Source: Papaver somniferum (lineage: Eukaryota; Streptophyta; Magnoliopsida; Ranunculales; Papaveraceae). From it: a stretch of DNA of 64,000 bases. Location: contig NC_039363.1 of the NCBI RefSeq assembly GCF_003573695.1, positions 127,765,302-127,829,301 of the forward strand, read 5' to 3'. The first letter of the stretch is position 1. Every line of letters starts with the position of its first letter. Position numbers and translations under genes: made by a program. Shown piece by piece: positions 22,794 to 34,598 of the stretch. The notes below the pieces were generated by a model. It saw only the letters and a program-made list of their open reading frames with translations. It was not told the origin of the DNA and made no database searches.

Positions 22794-24171
22794 ATGAATC
22801 TTATGAATGATTCAGTTAACGTAAGTCAAGATGAAAAATCAGCACTTGAGGATAACATCTTCTGTGAATCTACTGAACAGGCTGACCCCTTTAATATAGA
22901 TTCTGGTGATTGGCAAACCTGCCTTGAAAAACAACTTGATGAAATTTCTGAAGATGGTGACTCAGAAATCGATCAATATGTTGAAGAAGATATGTCAGAA
23001 TTCACTTCTATACTAAGTGCTATCTCTACAAGAAAACTGCCTACCTCAGATGTGATTGAGCTCATTGCTCCTCTCTATAGAGAAAATAAGAAACTAAGAA
23101 AGATTTTCTCTGGTTTCTTCTATGGATATCAGAATTCCAGATATCTTCTTAAAGACTACAAAGATAGTTTACACTAAAAAACCCTTGAGTTTGAGAATCT
23201 CAACAAGAAACATTACTTGTTGAATAAGAAGCTTGTTGAGATAGAAACAAGGATTAATTATCAACAATCAACGAGTAAGGAACAAAATGAGTCTGATTCC
23301 TTCAAGAAAAATCCTCTTGAGGATAAACTAGCCGAAGCTCTTGAAAGAATCAAGGTCTTAGAAGAAGAAGTTGTAAGGATAGGAAGACTCAATGATAGCA
23401 CGATCAATTTATCTTCCATGTTGGACGCAGAGAGAAGTCGTGGCGACAAACGTGGATTAGGATATGATGGAATTGATACTTCGTCAATCAACAAGGAAGT
23501 AAAATTCGTAAAGGCCGTTGGCCCTTCCACTCCAAAAAATCCACCCTGAACAAGCTTGTACGCCTAAGTCACCCAAGTTCTCAAATGAGATTCTGCAGAA
23601 AAGATCTCCAAAAGCAATCAAAGGAAGACTCCAACTAAGGATCAACATAGTAACCGAACGTCTCATAAAGGTAAAACTAAAAACTTTACTCCTTTCAATA
23701 AGAATTGTTATTATTGTAGAGATAAAGGCCATATGCAAAGGGAATGTAAAATTCGAAAGATGCAAAACGCGTTATCACTTGTATCTAAAGAATTGAACAG
23801 TTTCACCTCCAAAAAACCTCTCAGATCATCATTGTCATGTGAGACAAACAAATTATTACAAGAATTCAAAATCATATCCTAAAAGGAAAAATAATAGAAA
23901 TGGTAACACCTTTATTAATGGGGATATGATATCTAATGTTTCAAAATGGAAAGATGCAACATTGCTAGAGATGAAGAACCTTCATTCAAAGTCCACCTAC
24001 AAGTGGATACCGAAATCTGAGAAGGCTTCCAAAAGAAAGTCCTCTAAAACAAATTCTAAGAAAAACAATCCTGTTCTAATCTTAGACAAAGATGACTATG
24101 AATGTCTAGTGCTTAGACTCAAAAAAGATCTAGAGATATCCAGCGATATCAATGTGCAAGTCTTTCGATGA
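22794..24171 (+). pseudogene. B gag-like gene, broken
   Basis: Starts at ATG 22794 (MNLMNDSVNVSQDEK). It has no UBN2-type capsid part and begins directly with an acidic region (DEISEDGDSEIDQYVEEDMSE) and PLYRENKKLRK, which recurs in A3 and A4 as PLCRENKK. A stop at 23175 is followed in the same frame by a long coiled-coil stretch (about 23217-23440) and GLGYDGIDTSS. Stops and shifts follow 23547. A CCHC knuckle CYYCRDKGHMQREC lies at 23706-23747, and KWIPK near 24003 matches the WVPK of A3/A4. In autonomous Sireviruses this stretch precedes the protease; here the frame ends at 24171. Likely a Gag-related RNA-binding protein in its intact form. Confidence 0.75.
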
Positions 24172-24384
24172 TCTGCTATATTGTAGAAAAACAAAAAAGG
24201 AATTAACCAGGACTCTATAACTTCTCAAAACTTACTATAGCTTCTTTGCATGTTTAGGGTAAGTTTTTGTTTCGGTATCCGTTTAGGAAAGATTTCCTAA
24301 TTGTGCTGCAGCCTTGAAAAAGGAAAAGAAGGGACTATAAATTGGTCCGATTATACTATTGCTATATCACAATCTTGTGATACA
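24172..24384 (+). other. B spacer between gag-like gene and ORF2
   Basis: 213 bp. The ORF2 frame is open upstream to 24301 but the first ATG is at 24385. Confidence 0.4.
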
Positions 24385-24882
24385 ATGCTTTCTCCATATG
24401 AAGAAAGTGAGGAAGACTTAACAGAAGAAATTTCGAATATAATTAGTTCATGTAGTTCCTTGCCTCGATCAAAAAATCTACATATGATTCCTTTCATTAT
24501 GAAAAAAAAAGAATGTAATGATGTTGTGTGGAAAAGATTGAAAGAAATCTTGAGTCTAGGTCCACATATTATGAGAAAAAAAAATGGATTCAGTTCTGAA
24601 TATTGTTCCTTTCCTATCAAGACATCTCTCCAAACCATTCTTTCTCAAAATATGTTAGAGGGAACAATGGAACTTATTGGAAGAAAAGATCTTCTTGAAG
24701 ATGATATTGCTGCAGCAAAGATGAGTATCTCAGGATATGAAAAATCTATTACTAATCATAGATGGGCAGAAGACCTTGGAGAATTCAAAAGAAATATAGA
24801 ATACAGTAAAATGGATCTAACCAAAACCGAGTTACTTCTAAAGGAATTCTACAGTAAGGCATGCAGAGCAAAAATAAGATAA
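24385..24882 (+). CDS. B ORF2, unknown small protein
   Basis: Intact frame of 165 codons from ATG 24385 (MLSPYEESEEDLTEEISNI) to TAA at 24880-24882. The frame is also open upstream to 24301 without an ATG. The first 35 residues are acidic; the middle has a Lys-rich patch (IMKKKECNDVVWKRLKE and IMRKKNGF); residues 95-165 are Leu/Glu/Lys-rich and probably helical, ending in AKIR. No signal peptide or membrane span is visible. It occupies the same place as ORF2 in A1 and A2 but resembles neither by eye. It may be a lineage-specific accessory protein; function unknown. It has no stops, unlike the gag-like gene before it, but one clean frame of this size is weak evidence by itself. Confidence 0.5.
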   Translation: MLSPYEESEEDLTEEISNIISSCSSLPRSKNLHMIPFIMKKKECNDVVWKRLKEILSLGPHIMRKKNGFSSEYCSFPIKTSLQTILSQNMLEGTMELIGRKDLLEDDIAAAKMSISGYEKSITNHRWAEDLGEFKRNIEYSKMDLTKTELLLKEFYSKACRAKIR

Positions 24883-26174
24883 AATTCTTATTTAAAACTA
24901 GGCTACTTTATTAAGGTCTATTATGAATAAAACTACCTTATATATTATTATGAATAAAATTATTGGTTTATAATTTTTCTTGTGATAGTTTTTGGTTTAC
25001 ATAGCCTGTGCTTGAATGCTTTATCTTATTGCTATGTATGTTTATGGGATGTTTGATTTCGGTTTTCATGACCTTAATTTTCGATCTCATATGATGTGAA
25101 CCCTTATGGTTTGGGTGACTTTTTGGTTTACCGGGATTAAGTTCTTTCCCATATTGGTAGGCTTTATCAAAGGATCATGAGGGGTTCTGATTGAAAAAAT
25201 ATGTGAAAAAGTCACAATATGTTGAATCATTTGGTTTAGCATAAAAGCATATGTGTTTCGGGGTTTCAACTTTTGCATTGCATAAGTTAAAACCGGCATT
25301 CAGCCTTTCTCTAGTAAAGGTTGGTTGTTGTTATTCTTTGTCTTGCAAGAGAATGACAACATAGTGATATTTCAGTATCAATTCTCCCTGGAAAGAAGAA
25401 GATGCAAACATTATTGTAGAAAAGGATGCCAAATTTGAGGTAACGACTTTGTTAGTTAATCGTTTTCCTGTTTAAGAAAAGCCTGATTTTATTGCGTATA
25501 TTTATTGCTTTTGCTTAAGAAAATTTCGGTACAATTGATGTTTTATTCCATTATTTGTGTATGGATGTGTGTGTGATTCAATTGTTTCCGTAATAAAAAC
25601 TATTGTTATTTTGCTTTATTGTTTGGTATCAATCGTTTAGGCTTACAAAATTTCGGTGCAATTGCGGTGTTTTAATGTCTATGCTGTTTCAATTGCTTCC
25701 TGTTGAGGTAAATAATTATGCAAGTTGATTTATTTGGTTTGTATGAATTATTTATGGCTTAACAAAAGAAAAGGTTTTCGGGATGAATTGTTTAGTCCAA
25801 TTTGATTCCGGATAAGATAAACTAAGTTAAATTTGATCTTAGTTAGACTTATCAAAGTGGAGGTTTCAGTTATTCAAGTCTAATCGAATGCCTTAACAAG
25901 AAATACTAGTTAACTAACCTAGTACTTGTCTTGTTTAAAAGTGAAATGTCTAAGTTATATGGATAATTAGAACCTGATGAGAAAAATAGAGTCAATTCTG
26001 ATCTTTATTTTGGTCTTATCGAACAAGCGATTGTATTTGTACAATCGGCTTAGCAAAGGAACTAAGATGCTTGTTCGATTTTTGGTTTGCTAAACTATTA
26101 GGGAAAATTGCTTCGGGCAATTGTTTTCTTGGTAACATATCAAAACAAAATTACTTTGTAGTTTCGGTTTTGAT
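24883..26174 (+). other. B 3' noncoding interior, left part
   Basis: 1.3 kb, AT-rich, no credible gene. Two imperfect copies of the phrase aaaatttcggt-caattg occur near 25520 and 25647. It is interrupted at 26179 by element C and resumes at 39954. Confidence 0.6.
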
Positions 26175-26179
26175 ATTGG
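26175..26179. repeat. Left TSD of element C (attgg)
   Basis: attgg is repeated exactly at 39949-39953 after the C 3' LTR. Confidence 0.88.
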
Positions 26180-26944
26180 TGTTGATGGTGGTTTTTAGCT
26201 TAGGGTTAAAATCGTAAAACCTTGCATCTGATGTGATGTCGCTCTGCAAGGAAACGGTGTCGTGATTGCTAATCTCTCCACCGACATATTTATGGAGCCA
26301 TTCAACATATTTACATGAAATATTATCCAGACTGGCGAATGTAGCAACCATCCCAAACACTCTATAAATTTCCGCATCTCGCCAATACAAGACTCACTGA
26401 GTACTTTCCTGTGATTTGTTCCCCGGAAGAACCCTTAATATCGGTATGGCATGACGGATTTATGTTCACTCACAACGGAGTAGCATGAACCTCCAAGTAC
26501 CAAAGTTAAGGCCATTGCACGAAATGCTCAGACGGAAAGCACACTGCATTCTGTAGATAAAGATTTTTATGGCAGCATACAAAATCCAGCCAATTATTGT
26601 GATAACTCAAAAAAAACTCATAAACCCGACTAATTAGCAAAAGTAGGGTTTCGCGCCCCGCAGTACACTAGACCCCGTTGATCGAAAAACTATGTTTAGC
26701 CAAACTAGGTGATTAAATCCGCCACAGCACACTAGAAGTGTGGCCACGCCCTAGCTTGCCGTCCCCACTTCCCATCGACCAATCAGGTCACTTTAAATCC
26801 GCCACACTCACACAGAAGTATAGCCATGCCCATGCTTGGCCTACCCTCTTACATTAACCAATCAGGTTTCTTCAAACTCGCCACAGCATTGAAAAGGAGG
26901 AAACCACCCCAGATGGTCGTAAAGCCAATTGGCTTCCCAAAACC

Positions 26945-27370
26945 CGCGCCAAACACGCATGCCAGACGCACATGCCAATCGGCATGCCAAACACGCCAAG
27001 CAGCATGCCAAACCCGCCAAACGTGCATGCCAAGCAACATGCCAAACTCGCCAAACGCGCATTCCAGGCGCACATGCCAAACATGCCAAGCAGCATGCCA
27101 AATGCGCATGCCAGGCGCACATGCCAATTGGCATGCCAACCATGCCGAGCAGCATACCAAACCCGCCAAAAGCACGTGCCAGACGGACATGCCAAGCAGC
27201 ATGCCAAACTCGCCAAACACGCATGCCAGGCGCACATGCCAAACGGCATGCCAAACATGCGAAGCAGCATGCCAAACTCGCCAAACCCGCATGCCAGGCA
27301 CACATGCCAATCGACATGCCAAACTTTCCAAAAACGCGCATGCCAGGCACACATGCCAAACGGCATGCCA
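26945..27370. repeat. CATGCC tandem array in the C 5' LTR
   Basis: About 425 bp of degenerate short units of the type GCATGCCAAACNCGCCAA and GCATGCCAGGCGCACATGCC, with some higher-order spacing of about 68 bp (27222 to 27290). The self-complementary core GCATGC recurs. Several frames on both strands are open (rich in Cys-Gln-Thr one way, Gly-Met-Trp-His the other), which is a property of the repeat and not of a gene. Confidence 0.85.
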
Positions 27371-28132
27371 TATACTCTAATTAGGGTTTTGGCATGGTAA
27401 ACCCTAATTTAGTTTCCAGGCGCCGACAGAAGGTAGCCATAATCAACGTCTATCCTTCCTCGTGAGATGCAATCTCAGCCATCCAAGTTCGCTAACAGAC
27501 TTGTGGCAACCTTCAGGAGACCAGCCGCCTAAAATTAATGGCCATGGCTACGCCAAGCGCCACTTGCACCACCGTGCCACTGGCATGCACGAGCCATGAC
27601 AGCTATGCCGCATTGCTACTGGCGTGCACCAAAAATGCCACTGCACCATCTTCAGGCGCCAACACAAGGTATCCACAATCAATGGCTACTCTTATTTCAT
27701 AATATGCGATCTCAGCCATCGAAGTTCGCCACCAAGCCGGCGACGAGCTTGTGGAAAGTTTTAGGAGACCATCCAAGACGATCCTAATAGCATCACATGT
27801 TATTTACCTGCGGCAAGCCTCTAAATTTCAACTTGCCACTCGTAGGAAAGTGCTACATGTTTTCCACGAAAACACTCGAGACATCAAAACATGTCACAAA
27901 CTGGGGGATACTCATCAGGGTATTGGTCTGGCGGTTTGCAGCGTGTGGCGTGCAATACGCCCGTTACAAGAAAGTGTCATAAAGTGGTGCGGTTAGTAAT
28001 GGAAAGAAGTAATGGTAAAACGTATCCTTCATTGCGGAAACATCAATTCCAGGCGTTATCCGTTACTCCCTTTTTCCACTACTCAATCGTTTCCACTTCC
28101 TACGAGACCAGGGTACGTTTTGTTGCGACTTG

Positions 28133-28140
28133 TATAAATA
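28133..28140 (+). promoter_or_regulatory. TATA box of the C LTR
   Basis: TATAAATA followed by GGTCTCACC; the 3' LTR has the same at 39565-39572. Transcription from about 28165 is expected by analogy. Confidence 0.65.
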
Positions 28141-28518
28141 GGTCTCACCTATTTCCACCAAACGACAAGTTTTGGTCAGGAGAACAATACAACATTCAGA
28201 AATCACCTGATAGATTTTTCATTCAGCTAGGCAGTCCAATTTTATGATACAAGTCACAAAACACCCACACTTCCAGAACGACGATTCTGGTCTCAACACT
28301 TTCTTCGCTTCCCTCCCTAAGACCAACCCTTCTCCTTCACTTTGTGACCGAAGCAAGTTTGGAACGGCCATTTCTTGGTTTAGGCCAGATTTGTAAAGAT
28401 TGATCTCTCGAATCAAAAGTACTCCCGTGCAGTACATTGTTTAGGGTTTAGACTCGTTTCTCATTCACACACACGAATTTACCAAAATCAGCAGAAACCG
28501 TTTTCACCCACAAACAAT

Positions 28519-28536
28519 TGGCGACTACAGTGGGAG
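28519..28536 (+). other. C primer-binding site
   Basis: TGGCGACTACAGTGGGAG starts two bases after the LTR end. TGGCGAC-type sites are used by Tat/Ogre elements, where a tRNA-Arg primer has been proposed; the exact tRNA here is not determined. Confidence 0.65.
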
Positions 28537-28602
28537 ATTAATCTCTCGATTACAATATCAATTTCTCAATTACCGATTCTATCTTTCAACCCCGATCTCA
28601 AG

Positions 28603-29727
28603 ATGGTAGAACTCAGGTCCGGATCAGCAACAAACCCTGAGAACACTGGCGTTGAAATTACTCCCGGTGTTAACGTTCCTTCCAGTAGTGTTAATACGTC
28701 ACCTGCCAACACCAACAACATGGAGAATGTTTCTTCAGGCGTTACGCCTTCGATTACCAGAGCCAGAGCCTCAGCCGCGGAAAATGCTCCTTCAAGTGCT
28801 ACACCTCCAATCACCAGAGCCAGAGCCGCTGCCGCCGCTCCGAATGTTTCGTCAAGTATGACATCTCCAACCGTCACCGGAGCCGCAGCTACTCCGCCGT
28901 CAGGACGAGAAACTGGAGGAGCCAGAGGAAGTCGATCCTGTATTATTATTGCTGATTTGATGGAAAGACAGGAGGTTCTCGCTAGAGCCCAAGAAGACAT
29001 GGCCTCAACGCAGAAGGAGGTACTTGTTTTTCTCAAGACGCTAACAGAACAGCTACTACAAGAATCACGCCAGCCAGAGCCAACGAGGAGCACCTCCAAT
29101 ACCCCTGGCGCCAGTACCTCAACATGGCACACCTTTGTAGACGAAGAGAATCGCCCAGGAACTCCAGCGGAGAGAAATCAACCGTCCAATTTTGTCACGC
29201 GAGAAGATTTGGAACGACTTCTCCGAAACCGGGACAAAAGTGATTCCATGGACATGCATCGGCATCAACCCCCGTATTCCCCGGAAATACAAAGAATCCC
29301 TCTCCCAAAGGGGTACTCCTCCCCTCAATTCTCTTTGTATGACGGCACCGTAATGCACGTGAACATGTTTCTCGATTCTTGGAGTCCCTGGGAGAGCACG
29401 AATACAATCACGTTCTCCGTTTAAGGGAATTTTTTAAATCACTTACTGGAAGAGCATACACATGGTACAACAGCATTACGCCAGGTCTGATATGGTTACG
29501 ACTTTCTACAAGAAGTACTTCTTTGTGTCTGAGAAAATTACCTTCTCAGGTCTAGGAAGGATGTTCCAACGAAACAACGAAAATTCGAATGATTTTTTCA
29601 AAAGATTCAGAATTCAAGCACTGGACTGTCATGACCCAAACGTGACCGAACAACAATTGGTGGATTCTTGCATCAATGGCATGATTCCCATCTACCGCGC
29701 CTTATTAGAGAATCTGCGATTCCAGAC
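28603..29727 (+). pseudogene. gag: C gag, N-terminal and central part, frameshifted
   Basis: Opens at ATG 28603 with a low-complexity Ser/Thr/Ala/Pro-rich segment containing repeats of ITRARA (about residues 50-85), then a helical stretch and the Retrotrans_gag domain (near PLPKGYSSPQFSLYDGT). A frameshift near 29370 moves the domain into frame 3 (SLGEHEYNHVLRLREFF), and another near 29490 moves it to the frame of MVTTFYKKYFFVSEK ... FQRNNENSNDFFKRFR. At 29727 it is cut by a solo LTR and resumes at 32949. Gag forms the particle. This copy is dead. Confidence 0.82.
29723..29727. repeat. Left TSD of the solo LTR (cagac)
   Basis: cagac occurs again at 32944-32948. Removing the LTR and one copy restores the gag reading (LRFQT joined to FSELHEAEKR). 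Confidence 0.85.
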
Positions 29728-32700
29728 TGTAGCGCCCCCTAAGCTAGCAGTTGACTAATCCAAGAGATTAACTAAGTAAGGAGGCACTAAGAATCTAAAT
29801 CATATACTTAAGCATTCAATTAAGAAATCTACTATAAAACTTAACCCAAAACTAACCCCGCTCTGAAATGTATATATACAAGAACTCCTCTCAAATGATA
29901 CATATACAATCATATGGTTAACAAACAGAATATACAACATAATAACATAACAGAAGTTAACTAATTAACGGAGTCAACTCCTCGAATATTTCGTTGCGCA
30001 ACTCTGGTCTGTATCTGAAACTGAAAGTGGGAAAGGGTGAGCACATCATCCCTAAAAGGGGTGCCCAGCAGGAATAACATTTAAATTTTAAAGAAATCAT
30101 GAGCAAGATTTGGAAAACAATTCATTTTTTCCCAAACATCAAAGTGACTAAGTCACTGGAAATGTACAAACAATGTATATGGACAAACTCCTTCTTCAAA
30201 CAATATATATTAGTGATGCCGGGTTTTTCCACACCTACATAGCTATATTGATGCGGGGTTATTCTACACCTAATAAGCATAAAAGCTGAATTCATGTAGA
30301 TATAAATGAAGGAGAGTATCCTATATACCACATGTGGAAATTCTCATTTCCCATAACATTTCATAATGACATACATTACAAGTCCTTTCCAATTCACGAA
30401 AAGATTCAAAGAATCAACTGAACAATCATAATACAAACTAAACAATGCATGAAATGCACAAATAGACAATGCATGGGTTTGTAAAACATAAACTTTTGTA
30501 AAAGAAACAACAATTGTTTCAAAAGAGTTAAAAGTATTCCCACCTCTTTTGATGACAAGCCACACCTACCTCGAGATCCACGATCCATCGGTTCATCCTT
30601 TGAATCGATCGTTGTTAATATACTAACTGTTAATCATACAAGAACTCTAAGAGTTTAGACAAAAGTATCACACAAGGCTCATAACATAATTTCATACAAG
30701 TTCCAGTTATAAGCTAAGTGAAATATCTAATGGTTCTAAGACCATTTATGGTTCTACACATCTTTATTATCTATCTCTTGCATATCTAAAGGTTTACTAA
30801 TTCAATTAGATTTATTCTATGGTCCACCAGATAGGTCTTACGAATATCTACAACTTTGTAGAAGAAGCCAAGGGTTAACTCGGACCATAAAGGGTCCAAT
30901 TAAATCACAGTACGAAGACTATGTATAAGCCTAAGTCTACTAATCCGACCAATTAATATAAGGCCCAGTCCATTTGGTTCAACTAACAGTCCACTGGTCA
31001 ACTGATGGAAAACGTTTAAAGTCAGGTCAATGGTCGAGGTCCAAGGTCAAACGAGTCAAGACTAGTAACTCAATGAGTCAACCAGATTCAAACCGACTCG
31101 ACTCAGTCAGATTGACTGAATCAGACGCAGGCTAAGTCAGCTAAACTGACTAGGATGACTAATAGGTCCAAACCCTTTAGTGTACAACAAACTTTCACTC
31201 TTCTTCATAACTAGACTTCTATATATAGAAATTCATAAGCCAAAGTACAATTAAAATATTCTTAAATAAACTTCAAACTTCAATTACAATTACAAACTAG
31301 GTTTACCTGTGAACATCAGATGCAAGCTCCTTACTGAAGCTGTCATTAACAACCATACAGTTACCACTATCTACATCTTTCTTATCTCATTCTTCTTACA
31401 CCACTTCACTCACTATCCATCTCAGCTCAAGTCTAGCTCCAACATCCTTGTTCTCCTCTAGTATCTTTCCAGTAACAGCAAGCTTCCACTAAAACTGTCA
31501 GTAACTGCAACCATAACATCAACACTCTATTCTGCATTCATTAGCTTCAATTCAAGTAAAGCTTCATTAATCCATATATTGCCTGCACTTTGATTTCTAC
31601 CACCATACTCTGCAACACCAAAACTAACTCAACTTACTCTTCTTATCTCCGCGATTTTAAATCTGTAATTTCAATACAACCAAACACACCCACATCAATC
31701 ATTTGTAATTCAATTCAGTAATTATGCCCAACCAGTCATATCTCAACTGAACGACCATTCCTTCTCACTGAATGTTCATCAACACACTTAAACTCCAACA
31801 ACTACAAACAATCCATTCAATGTCTGCTCATTCGCTCAAGCATAACAACACCAATTCCAGCACACGCACAACTTCAATTCAAAATACATACAACAATTAT
31901 CCAAATTGATAAATTATAATGGATGGAATCAATCCAATTCAACTCAGCAAACAAAGATTACCTTAAACTGTTGAATTTAAACTCTTCTTCTCCAACTGCA
32001 GTTCAACCTATGAAGCTTAATTTACTAATTATTCAAATATTCAATCAGTCTCTCAACCTCTTCTTTAAACAACTTCACAGTATCAATTCAACCAATTACC
32101 CCTTTGTACTTCATCAATCTATTACTCTAATTCATCCACGATTCTACTCAAACCCCAATTTCAATTTGGGGAAGAACACATGAACCTGATTATCTTCAAT
32201 CTCAAATTCAACCTCAAAACATCAATCAGACTATTCAATTAAGAAATACCATCATGTAATTCCGTCCAACTCTTCTTAATCCTTACTCGATTTCCAATCC
32301 AACTCAGGAAACCCTAATTCTTTATTCAATCAACAGAACAACTTCAAATATCTAATTAGACGCCCACCCATGATTTTTCATCCAACCACAGCTCTAATTC
32401 CATCTCTTAAAACTTCAGAACATAATCAACTCTATAAGTCTAACTTCTTATTATTTCAGATGCAACCCTTAATCGTTTTTCTCCATATTTAACAACCACA
32501 CCATCTTCTCCACTTTAAAATCAATATCAATAAGAGATTCTCTCGATTAGCTCTCACATACTCTCAGCAGAAGGACGAGCAGAGAGGGAGAAGAATAAGA
32601 AGAACGAATTCTTAGAACGGGTTTTGGTGAAGATAAGGCCGACCAAAATTGTTAAAGGAACCCTTCCAAACAATAAGACAGCCAGGCGGTTTAAGGCAAA

Positions 32701-32943
32701 GTGACTAATTTTCCCTTCATACAAAACTGATGATATCTTCTTCGTCCGATATCCGAATGAAATGTTCGAGTATTCTATTCCGCGTAACTTTTCGAGATTT
32801 ATCGACTGGTATTAATTTCGTATATAGGTCGTTGCTAGATTAATTTCTAATAATTAACGTTCGAGTTACACTAATCGAGTTATTATCGGCTAATTTGTCA
32901 CTTGACTGGTCTAATAGCGTTGACGAGCTTGAGGGTCCTTACA
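29728..32943 (+). mobile_element. Solo LTR of a Ty3/gypsy element (chromovirus, perhaps Tekay/Del)
   Basis: 3216 bp from TGTAGCGCCCC to GGGTCCTTACA, flanked by a perfect 5-bp TSD, with no PBS, PPT or protein domain between. A single LTR with TSD is the usual outcome of recombination between the two LTRs of an element. The length and the phrase GTGGGAAAGGGTGAGCAC near 30026 remind me of Tekay LTRs; the family is uncertain. The frames inside are short and unconvincing. Confidence 0.78.
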
Positions 32944-33444
32944 CAGACATTCTCTGAACTTCATGAAGCTGAGAAACGGTTGGCCACAACAACACCAGCA
33001 TTTTTGGAAAGAACCAGGCCAACCAGAGGCGAGAACACACACGAAACTCGAGGAAATAGACGCCTCATCGATAAGCAATACAACACTGGTACCTCCTCTG
33101 TGAGCGTGGTATACGAAGGATGGAAAAGGAAGGCTCCAGCGGAGGAACAACAATCCAAGCGCGCAGCGCCAGCACGATAGACAGTACCGCCACGGAAGAC
33201 CACCGCCAAAGCTCCCATGCGACATCAGGAAGCTGGATAAAATGTCTTGGATTTCTCGTTCCCAATCGAGGAAGTGATTGAACTCTTGGAAGCGTGGATC
33301 CAAGACGACGCCATCAGGCTACCTCCTACCAGGCGCCCACCAACCGAACCGGAAATGGCAAACCCCAAATATTGTCGCTACCATAGATTTGTCCACCACC
33401 CAACCAGTGACTGCAATAAGCTAAAGCATATCTTCAAAGGATAG
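32944..33444 (+). pseudogene. gag: C gag, C-terminal part
   Basis: After the TSD the gag frame continues (FSELHEAEKRLATTTPAF), through a charged linker to a stop at 33178, then the end of Gag with the hallmark KYCRYHRFVHHPTSDCNKL near 33367-33423, a Cys/His knuckle-like motif of Tat-type Gag. Stops separate the pieces. Confidence 0.75.
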
Positions 33445-33699
33445 AAGCAGGGGAGCTTCGAATGAACAATGAAAGAGTTCACATAGATCCACTTCCAGTC
33501 AGGAGTTGCATGGTCTCTGGGGACTCTGTACACGAAATTGTGAAATCTATGATGCAACATGTGTGAGAAATTCTCTATCTCTCCAAGACACAACGTCAAG
33601 ATATCTTCACATCCCTTAATCGTGTTGTATCGGGCAAGCGACTCTTTCCTACTGAAGAAACCACGCCAGAACCCCAAACTCTCTCGGGAAGCGGTGATG
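33445..33699 (+). other. C gag-protease linker
   Basis: 255 bp of degraded coding sequence. In one frame ELRMNNERVHIDPLPVR (about 33450-33505) continues the usual Tat gag-pol linker. No intact frame. Confidence 0.5.
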
Positions 33700-34109
33700 G
33701 AAAATACAACCGGGGACTGCTGACCACGGTTTATCTGAAGGACGCCGAGCTCGACAACACATTAATCGACGCGGCCTCCGACTTCAACATCGTTACCATC
33801 AAAACTCTGAGAGATGCGGGAGTTTCGAAGAAGGAGGCTAACCATTCCCCAACCATGGACAAAAACCTGGAAGGAGAGGCGATGGACGCATATGGATACA
33901 TCAGCCTTGAAATCAAGGTGGGAGACACTCTAACACATGGAAAATTCCACATTGTCAAAGAACTCTCAAATTACGACATGATTCTGGGGCGCGCATGGGT
34001 AAACGGTAAAAAAGCAAAGTTAAGAGTATCCCCTCTGCCGATGTCGATACCCGAAAGAATTTCCAACAAGCCGTCCTACTTTGAAGATTACATGTCGTTG
34101 TATCAATAA
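33700..34109 (+). pseudogene. C aspartic protease, degenerate
   Basis: The frame has the retropepsin layout of Tat elements: LIDAASDFNIVTIKTLRDAG where DSGSSVNI is usual, then EIKVGDTLTHGKFHIV and NYDMILGRAWV, the second conserved part of the fold. The catalytic Asp is kept (33768-33770) but the following Ser-Gly is Ala-Ala, so activity is doubtful. It ends with a stop at 34107-34109. The protease normally cuts the Gag-Pol precursor. Confidence 0.7.
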
Positions 34110-34379
34110 CTTATCAATGTAACTCAATTGCCTGGAGAAAGCCCGTCGACGTTCATCCGCAGATTCCAAACACAAGTAAGTCTGGTTAAACAACCCTTTC
34201 TGCATCCAGTCACCTCTCTCTCGTCCAGGCAGGGGGACTCGGTCCGATTATCAACCCAGGCGTCATTAGGAGATGTGAATAGGAAGTTGGGCCTTTCAAG
34301 TGCTTTGTCAAAAATTTGGAAGATGTCACAGTCAAAGATGACGAGTTCAAAAATCAAGTGGTTGCGCAATGCTCAAACC
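34110..34379 (+). other. C deletion zone between protease and integrase tail
   Basis: About 270 bp that I cannot assign. Reverse transcriptase, RNase H and the integrase core, which need about 3 kb, are missing here. Confidence 0.55.
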
Positions 34380-34598
34380 CTTTTTCGAATTGGAGATGTA
34401 GTACTCAAGACGACCTCGTTTCAAGTTGGAAACATAACAGTGAAGATAGCCACTCGACCCGGTCCGCCTAAAGAAAAGGAAGATAAGCCATATCTGGTGG
34501 AAGATGTTATCTTGGGTGGTTACTGCAATCTCATCAATGCCTACAAATTGGAAGGTGTGACGATTCACTCACGATGGCTCAAACCCTTCGATACCTAA
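34380..34598 (+). pseudogene. C integrase C-terminal fragment
   Basis: LFRIGDVVLKTTSFQVGN ... KPYLVEDVILGGYCNLINAYKLEG ... IHSRWLKPFDT and a stop at 34596-34598. This matches the pattern of the C-terminal (GPY/F-type) end of Tat integrases: (F)xxGDxVLK, a Pro-Tyr-x-(V/I) pair, and a final xWLKxF. Only this tail survives, so no integration activity is possible. Confidence 0.65.

Larger units (their letters stand above)
26180..28516 (+). repeat. C 5' LTR
   Basis: 2337 bp, aligned along its length with the 3' LTR 37066-39948 after removing the MITE. Contains the CATGCC array (26945-27370), many GCGCCA-type segments and a TATA box at 28133-28140. It has about 55 bp near 27850-27905 that the 3' LTR lacks. 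Confidence 0.9.

Noticed and set aside
26826..27400. Several 140-185 codon frames on both strands in the CATGCC array (and 37721-38244 in the 3' LTR)
   Set aside because: Stop-free frames on both strands are a by-product of the repeat; compositions (Cys-Gln-Thr, Gly-Met-Trp-His) are low complexity.
28566..29132. 188-codon minus-strand frame opposite the C gag
   Set aside because: Mirror of the Ser/Thr/Ala-rich gag N-terminus; the plus strand continues into a recognised Gag domain.
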